The position numbers and the translations under genes are program-made. A stretch of DNA of 64,000 bases from Sclerodactyla briareus (lineage: Eukaryota; Echinodermata; Holothuroidea; Dendrochirotida; Sclerodactylidae): the NCBI GenBank assembly GCA_026419785.1, contig JAODTK010003821.1, positions 352,763 through 416,762 on the forward strand, written 5' to 3'. The first letter of the stretch is position 1. Each line of letters opens with the position of its first letter. Below, piece by piece: positions 57,775-64,000 of this stretch. The notes below the pieces were generated by a model. It made no database searches. It worked only from the letters and a program-made list of their open reading frames with translations, and was not told where the DNA came from.

Positions 57775-59487
57775 AGGAAGCGATTCCGTCCCGTAAGGTT
57801 ATTCATCGGTCGTCGATGGACCCTAAACATGAATGGGACAACCTTATTCCGCATCCGCCGAAAGTCCCTCATGGTCCATCGGCCACCCTTCTCGAATACC
57901 TCTGTGACCCTTGGAAGGAGGTCCTTACCGGAGGGGCCACCTTCGGCTCCACCCTCTTTCGACTGACCCGTAACGGCGAGATTGCCTGGCTCGAAGGTAT
58001 TCTAACTCTACGACCATACTCTGCTGGCCCATGACTAGGGATTCCGGAAGGTAGGCGGACTTCTTCGCGACGGCGAAGTGATGGTCCTCCTCGCTGTGAA
58101 GGATGTCAGTCTCCTTCAGACCCCTGACGCTGTTATGGAGGGAATACCATTGGGTGGTCTCAGTGATCACCACTGCCATCGGGTTCTCTGGATTCACCAA
58201 GTCCCTGTAGTTATCGAGGAGACGGGATATCCCAGCGGTGTCCGTGAAGCACGCCGAGAAGAAGATGCGATCAAACTTGTCGTTACCGACGAATTGCCGG
58301 ATCGAGGAGTCGCTCTGTTAGCGCGGGATGTTAATCTTGGCCACCAGCCGATCATCGGAAAACAACTTCTGGCTACGAGAAATCATCTTGGTGATAAACC
58401 TGGAAACGAGCTCGACAGCAGACACCGGGGTCTCAGCAAACGATCCTGCCATGGTGGTGTAGTCGAATACCTTAAACGGCAGCCAGTCACATCGCAGCGC
58501 AAACCTGCTTCCCTTGAGTTATTGTACCAACTTGTTCAGGACGTTAAGATCATCAGGTCCCATGGACGTCAAGTACGGTCGTTGATTCGGTTGTTTGGTA
58601 ATAGCGGGTTGTAGTGCGTGAAGACCTCGCGAGACTGCTCACTGGGAAGAAAGAAGTTACCGTTGGCGAACCATTGATCAACAGAGGGATGTGAGTTCCG
58701 GGAGGAACTCTCTGTATTCTTCAATTCCTTGAGAGTTCTTGGAGAAGTGAGGAGTCCTTCCGCTCCTTGTCCAGAGCCATGGAATCCTTACAGTCTATCA
58801 GACAGATCACGTCACGCCACTGCACCCATACTTGCGCAGCTCTTGAAGTGCCTGGCCTTGAGCACGATATGACCTCGGGTTTCGAGGTGAATGGTTTCAA
58901 ATCCATCCCAGCGAGTTCGGGGATGATCCGGAATTGAGGAATTCCGCAACTTCCGCGCTGAGTCGAAAGGAGAAACCAGATTACTCGGGATGATGTCCGG
59001 GATAGGCCTCCAAGAGTTCGGTTTGTTACATGGAAGACAGGTAGCGGCACATCCATGGCTATGCCGCGGGGAAGCTCCCTTCGATGATGAGCGAGAACAT
59101 GACCTCTGTGCGAAATAATCGGGTAGAGAGACCCGGAAACGAGAAAAGTCCGCTAGGAAGTTCCGGTGAGGGTCAGGACCTTGTACGGATGGATTTTGTG
59201 GGTACTGAGGAACATCTAATTCTGTGGTGGTGAGTGAGGAGATCCAAGGCGAAATGGAAGGCAGTCGAAATCACGCCGGAGTCGCTAGATACATCCTTGA
59301 GGCTTCGTTGGAAAAAAAGTAGTACGGCTTTCTTTTAAAGTTCAGACACGTTAGGATTATTAGGCCATCTGGTGGGTATAAGAATCTTGTGGTCTTCACA
59401 ATTTTCTGCTTGTGCTCGAGTTTCCAGTGCTTTCGTTGGCATTCTTTGCTGCAATACCCAAGATTCGCTTGCACCAAGAACACTGTA
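57775..59487 (-). pseudogene. MYND zinc-finger protein, unidentified long C-terminal part, several frame breaks
   Basis: The 5' exon part follows acceptor ACCTACAG and carries CSWCKRILG in one frame and YCSKECQRKHWKLEHKQK in the next. Together they make C-x2-C-x5-C-x3-C-x7-H, the second half of a MYND finger (a protein-binding zinc domain). Downstream, one frame is largely open for about 1 kb: ETRGHIVLKARHFK, CLIDCKDSMALDKERKD, WFANGNFFLPSEQSREVF, LVSRFITKMISRSQKLF, DRIFFSACFTDTAGISRLLD, TTQWYSLHNSVRGLKETD, VMGQQSMVVELEYL, and after a shift FEKGGRWTMRDFRRMRN and NRFLEFTIKKKK before a stop. Two in-frame TAA codons and several shifts occur. I do not recognise the C-terminal domain. It is either a recent pseudogene or a gene with sequence errors. 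Confidence 0.5.
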
Positions 59488-59601
59488 GGTTGGAGGAGTA
59501 AAAATATACGAGAACTCATGTTATTTCAGTAATGAGAGGAAAAAGCCGTGGACTAACTAGTGATTAAATTTCAAACAAGTCTAAGAAAATTATACCGTTA
59601 A

Positions 59602-59892
59602 TTAACCGACCTAGGTCAATATTATAAGGTTAACTATTAACAAAACAAAAAAACGGTATCGGTAAATTACAAGGAACAATACCTGGGTGCCATGAAAATG
59701 CTTCCATGAACTCCAGACTGTCAAACAGGATCTCAGGTACTGGGACGTAGAGAAAGCTTATAGCGTAATTCACACGACCTAGGTCAATATTATAAGTTAA
59801 CTGTCAACAAAACAAAAAACGGTTATCGGTGGTAAATACAAGACAATAACATGAGGCCTATGAAAATGTTCCTGAACTCCAGAAACGTGGTT
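59602..59892. repeat. two diverged direct copies, about 175 bp apart
   Basis: CGACCTAGGTCAATATTATA, GTTAACTRTYAACAAAACAA, and CATGAACTCCAGA/CCTGAACTCCAGA occur in order at 59609-59723 and 59778-59886. Confidence 0.8.
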
Positions 59893-60747
59893 TGAAAGGT
59901 CATTTCTATTTGCTGGGGCTATGACAAGGACTGAACGTTGAATTCAAATGAGTCCATCTGAAAAGTTGTCTTCCCGGATTGTTCGAGGGAGGGAAATGAT
60001 AGGATGCCAACCAGAAGGAAAAACACTCGAACTCATGGGATGAAACTCTGAAAAGTTAGCTGCCGTTTTTAATCGCCCGGCCTCCTTCGAACAGCGACAA
60101 GGCCTGAGCGGGACCCAAACTAACGCCATGAAAGATAAACCGCGAATCTGAGCTACCGAAAGCTTCTGTCGGGCGGTTGGCCCCACCAAACCGGCTCCCG
60201 TTCGCAACTAAACGTGGGTAGTTCCCTGGGTAAACGCTCTCGGAGCGCAGTGACCGCCGCGGAGCAGCAACAGACATTGATGTGCCAAGCCCATCTTTTG
60301 CACACATATCCTTAGTGTTCCTGGCAGATCTGATCTGTATTATGTGTGATGGTGTCGTTCCTGGCTTCCTACTGAATCCTAGTAGGGGAGTCGGGCTGAG
60401 TGTACGCTAGATGCCCTCCAACAGTTTCGCAAAACCTGTATGGACTGGATTATGGGATGGTGGCCAGGTGGGCACTAGGTTGTCCAGTTCTGGTGAAGTG
60501 GGGTTTCTGCGGCTGCTTACCCTGTATGGTATACTTGCCGAGCAGAGGATCGTTCCTATTCAAGGGCCCTGCAAGGGTGCAGACCTGGTATACTGCACTA
60601 TTGTCATTGCGAATCCTCACAAGGACACGGAATAAGGCAATACCTTCTGGTGGTATTGGTGGGGGTGGTGGGGGTGGGGGGGGGGTATTAACAAGCAGCG
60701 GCAACTTGAAAGTTGCCCACCCCTTGTTTGTTCCCGGCTCCAATCCC
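59893..60747. other. possible 5' flank of the MYND gene, no exon defined
   Basis: A GC-richer patch at 60050-60300 has minus-strand frames (for example ALSLFEGGRAIKNGS), but no motif or splice arrangement is convincing. A G-rich run follows at 60660-60687. Confidence 0.35.
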
Positions 60748-60885
60748 TTGTGCTGATGGTCCAGCGAGGAGGCAATAAGTACCATTTTTAAAATCTTGTA
60801 AATATTCTCGGTATGACCCCGACCGGGATATCGAACCCAGGTCACCCGGGGGAAGGCCCGACGCTCTACCGTTAAACTGTTGCAA
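60748..60885 (-). mobile_element. tRNA-derived SINE, copy 3 of a family of three
   Basis: Minus strand: TAACGGTAGAGCGTCGGG (A box, 60857-60874), GGGTTCGATATCCC (B box, 60825-60838), tail AATGGTACTTATTGCCTCC and TCGCTGGACCATCAGCACAA. It is the best-preserved copy. Confidence 0.85.
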
Positions 60886-61178
60886 ACTATGCTTGCCGAT
60901 CTCGGAGGAGGTACTCTGGTGGACGATGTGAGGCACTACTTCGACGAGAGAGGCTTAATCTGTCAGGCCCTAGGTGATCATGGACTTGGACAAGAAGACC
61001 TCGTCAACTGTTCATTGAATAATCGAACGCGGCTACAGGCACATTAATACTCCACCGCGTCCTGCGGGTATAACGAACCCGGTTGGTGGGGCCGCCCGGG
61101 ACAGCTACCTAGCTCAGTGTGGCCGCAGCCTCGGCAGAGGTACCCAGGGAGTTATATACCTCAGACCGGAACCAGCCA

Positions 61179-61300
61179 GAATATGCACATAATCCCATAG
61201 CCATAACGACCGTTTTACAGGGAGTACGGGTATCTAGCGAATGATATTGCTGAAGGCAGTTGATATTTCTGAACTCGTTATAGGTTTGATTTATGAAGCG
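61179..61300 (+). repeat. dispersed repeat, copy 2 (ACGACCGTTTTACAGG)
   Basis: Pairs with 56637-56757. It runs into the open frame preceding the gene candidate below. Confidence 0.6.
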
Positions 61301-61594
61301 TCGCAAAGGACAGGAAATTTCGACCAAACGATTTTTCCAAAAACTCGTCTGTTTGAGCGAAAACTTGGTAAAAAAAACAAAGTTAAAGGTCATTATTTAA
61401 GGCCGTTTGTGGCGGTCAAAAATTCGCATAATTTATGTGATTTTGTTCAATGGATTTACAACCAAAAAACTTGGTGGTTGGATATGAAGGCTATCTTAGT
61501 TTATGACCGAAATGAACTAGTCTTTATGGGGGTGTTAGGATACTTCTTTTCCAATGATTGCTCGCGAAAGCGGGATGTACAGAGATGCGGTTAG
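61241..61594 (+). CDS. open frame of unknown nature upstream of the spliced gene end
   Basis: A 117-codon frame (SELVIGLIYEASQRTG, KGHYLRPFVAVKNSHNLCDF, WWLDMKAILVYDRNELVFMG) has protein-like composition and could be an exon of the gene that ends at 61955, but it is in another frame and no clear donor was found. Low confidence. Confidence 0.25.
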   Translation: MILLKAVDISELVIGLIYEASQRTGNFDQTIFPKTRLFERKLGKKNKVKGHYLRPFVAVKNSHNLCDFVQWIYNQKTWWLDMKAILVYDRNELVFMGVLGYFFSNDCSRKRDVQRCG

Positions 61595-61691
61595 CGGTTA
61601 CCCCGCCTACACCTGTCTAGTTGGTCATTGCCATCAGTGGCGAGTGTCGATTTGCGATCACTGCCACAAGAGACAAAGAGCCAGTTGGGAG
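61554..61691 (+). CDS. penultimate exon of an unidentified gene, Cys/His-rich
   Basis: Reads SGMYRDAVSGYPAYTCLVGH, then CHQWRVSICDHCHKRQRASW, ending W-E at donor GGGAG/GTAAAA in phase 0. The C-x4-H-C ... C-x2-C-H pattern could bind zinc. The start is not fixed; an acceptor GTACAG lies at 61574-61579. Confidence 0.35.
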
Positions 61692-61853
61692 GTAAAATAC
61701 GTTAGTAATTCAAGGTCGTTACTTTGCTTGAGTTAGCTTTAAGTTTGCTGGATTGCTATCAAACGTTGCGATCCACCGTTGGTATTGAGATATTTCAAAT
61801 TAGAGGAATAGGTCAAAGGTCACTGGAAGTCAAGTAATGTGTCCTAATTGCAG

Positions 61854-61955
61854 GGTTTCCTCGATGAGCCTTACTTGGTTCCTGAACCCGTGGAAATCAA
61901 TGAACAAGCGTGCCGGTCTGAGGCTTGCATCGTGACTAACATCTACACCGATTAG
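61854..61955 (+). CDS. terminal exon of the same unidentified gene
   Basis: After acceptor CTAATTGCAG and in phase 0 with the exon above (intron 61692-61853, 162 bp) it reads GFLDEPYLVPEPVEINEQAC, then RSEACIVTNIYTD and a TAG stop. The in-phase join, acidic ending and following ATTAAA signal support a real 3' end. No family recognised. Confidence 0.4.
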   Translation, partial: GFLDEPYLVPEPVEINEQACRSEACIVTNIYTD

Positions 61956-61984
61956 TTTTTATTGCAAACAGAAGGCCAATATAA

Positions 61985-61992
61985 TTAAATAC
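61985..61992 (+). promoter_or_regulatory. candidate polyadenylation signal ATTAAA
   Basis: ATTAAA lies about 30 bases after the stop of the terminal exon. It is a common variant of the AATAAA signal, but the short 3' UTR is unusual. Confidence 0.3.
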
Positions 61993-62924
61993 CAGGAATG
62001 AGGTTTTACAGGACTCTATAAGGCGGGAGGAAACTGACCAACTTACACAAGGGGTGTCATCAACGTGCTTGTCACAGTAGTCGCAGAGAGTTTATGAGCG
62101 ATCATGAGACATTCTCTGGTCACGTGACACCCAGGCCGTCAACTTCCCGGCATTCATTTAGAACAATAGAGGGCGGTCTCACATTTGGAGCACCTCTCTG
62201 GACACGTGACCACGCCGTCACATCGCCAACAAAACCCGTCGTCCACTCAATGCGATTTGTCATGTGAATCTGAGAAACGGATGGTGTGGGTTTTTCCTTT
62301 TATTTAGTATTCAATTCAGACCGGCGATTGAGATCTTCACATATTAAAAAATGGTACATAAGAATGCAGGAGATGAGAGAAGCAGTGAATAATTAATACC
62401 TTGTCAAATATGGGCAAAGAACCTGCCAACTGGATGACATAGTAAAATGTTCGTAATTCGGTAAATATGGTCTCAGATTATTCGAACAAGGTGCATTACG
62501 TCATCAAGTGTAGACTTACGATGATGTGAAAAACCGTCATGTCACTTAGACGGGCAAAGTCCATTATAGGCAACCCCAGATCCGAGATACGCGCAAAATG
62601 CCTAAGGCACAATAGCGAAATAACACCCACTGACATCAACTAGGTGGAAACAGGAGCTAAAACCCTGTACATCAAACTATCCGTAGTTCCTTGTAATTTC
62701 TCCAGAAATACGAATACCTTGCAAATAGTAGATCAATATTCTGTACCTGTGCAAACTTGACAACACGCGGGTACCGGTACAAGAAATTGACATGCAAAGT
62801 TTAGGATAGGCCCTTCAACGTGTATCGAATAACGTTAGGCCACTGTACTTACACGCATGAGTAACGGCGAATCCATGAGGGCTTTTAGAAGGACATGTGT
62901 CTTGCATCACACAGCACTAATTAG
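61993..62924. other. no gene recognised
   Basis: Mixed composition, no repeat or coding signal seen. Confidence 0.4.
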
Positions 62925-63250
62925 GACTTTGCGCCAAAACTAATCAGATCGTGTTCACCGAAACCCGATATACATTCGGAAGAAAACTAAACCTGCTAAC
63001 GAGAAGTGGGACACACACAACATACATACATAAATGACACCAAACACACACCCACACAGCCAAACAAACAAACGCACGCACGCACACCAACACACTACTT
63101 TACATTCACACGCGCGCCCACACACAACCACACACCCACACACGCCACACACGCACACACCACACCACGCACCACACGCAACACACACACACACGCACAC
63201 GCACACACACATACAAAAACAAAACACAATCACATGCACACACACACGCA
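62925..63250. repeat. repeat pair member B: CTAATCAGATCGTG block plus CA-rich tract
   Basis: GCGCCAAAACTAATCAGATC, GTGTTCACCG, CCTGCTAACGAGAA and GTGGGACACACAC lead into a 240-bp CA-rich tract (63010-63250). Same order as 45256-45440. A 189-codon plus-strand frame crossing the tract is a microsatellite translation. Confidence 0.8.
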
Positions 63251-64000
63251 CGGACTAGGGACGCTAACCAACGAGTTACCCGATCGAGTTCATCCACCAA
63301 TCAATACAAATCAGCGTACCCTCCAGAGGAATTCCGTTAACGGGCGAGTGGGACCTAGAATAGCGCGCGCACAGATACGACAGATGATCGATAGTATCGA
63401 TATTAGCATTCTGCTGAAATTCGTGATTCGCAACTTACCCCGGCGAGCCGCGCGCCCTCCCCAGTCTGAACTGAACAGAACTGCAAAGAATCTGCAAGTT
63501 GGCTACCTTATGAGATGCAGTCTCCACGGAATACCCAAACAATCACAGAGGAAGGAGGAAATGGACATCGGATAAAGGAGCCCTGGTGGTTCTACAGTAC
63601 GAGCAGTCAAGCACGAATAGAACGTATAGTCACGTAATGTCGACTAGTCAGTTTGAGCGATTGAAATCTATTTTCTGTTTCGGGGCTTTCCATGCCGTTA
63701 TGCGTAATAGAGTAGGGGCCTAACAACACGTGAATAATAAATGGGAGAAAATGCAAACAATACATGTCGGGTCTCGTCTAGTGATCAAGTAAGGGACGTG
63801 TCATAGGCGGTGAGGATTGTATGCACCAACGAGGGAGCGGGGGGTTGGGTGGGCGAACCGCCCCCCCCCCCCATTCCACGGGAATTTCTCAAATTCGATC
63901 AGGGAACCCACGTGGGGCGGCCTACGCCTTACTATGCGACGTCCATGCTACGTAGGCACGATAGGTTGCATGGTCCGATCGATTATTCGGAACTTGGGTT
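63251..64000. other. no gene recognised
   Basis: Mixed sequence, C run at 63861-63872. Nothing else seen. Confidence 0.4.

Noticed and set aside
63006-63575. 189-codon plus-strand frame rich in His and Thr
   Set aside because: It is a translation of the CA microsatellite followed by unrelated sequence.

Overview
This is a 64 kb window of animal nuclear DNA. It is AT-rich overall, with multi-exon genes split by GT-AG introns, tRNA-derived SINEs, LINE, hAT and DIRS-type transposon remains, long CA microsatellites and many short G/C runs. There is no bacterial-style gene packing. The mix of dispersed repeats rich in 'gaccttgacctt' and 'ctgaccccaaaacaata' resembles marine invertebrate genomes (echinoderm, hemichordate, lancelet or mollusc), but the species cannot be fixed from the sequence. 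Several coding stretches switch frame within a few codons, often next to homopolymers. That looks more like residual consensus errors than biology, so frame breaks should be read with care.

Region 1-12.7 kb holds the middle of an IKK-alpha/beta-type kinase gene (NF-kB pathway) on the minus strand. Seven exons are recognisable, from the kinase N-lobe at 12.69 kb to the start of the ubiquitin-like domain at the left edge. Its introns carry a SINE, a 17-18 bp minisatellite (5.2-5.7 kb), a short DIRS-type inverted-repeat element (9.56-9.98 kb) and four tandem copies of one exon end (12.0-12.6 kb). The first exon(s) and the C-terminus are not seen.

Region 12.8-19.4 kb is repeats and apparently non-coding sequence: a SINE, a dimeric tandem array ending in a CA tract and a small hairpin, and a dispersed repeat.

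Region 19.4-25.65 kb is a very GC-rich 6.25 kb insertion that I interpret as a decayed DIRS-like retrotransposon on the minus strand. It has inverted terminal repeats with different outer ends, an internal region joining the complements of both outer ends, reverse transcriptase and RNase H motifs spread over several frames, and an array of about 120 bp GC-rich tandem repeats.

Region 25.65-57.7 kb is mostly repeats: an hAT transposase remnant (28.6-30.15 kb), an AACGTT-rich MITE (33.1-33.4 kb), an AT-rich inverted repeat with arms of about 500-600 bp (37.9-39.7 kb), a 2.3 kb dimeric satellite (42.0-44.3 kb), GAGGCC clusters (52.7 and 54.8 kb) and a LINE tail (56.1-56.3 kb).

Region 57.7-62 kb has two gene candidates: a minus-strand MYND-finger protein with several breaks (57.78-59.49 kb) and the spliced 3' end of an unidentified plus-strand gene (61.55-61.96 kb). 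The last 2 kb are a CA-rich repeat and sequence with no recognised feature.
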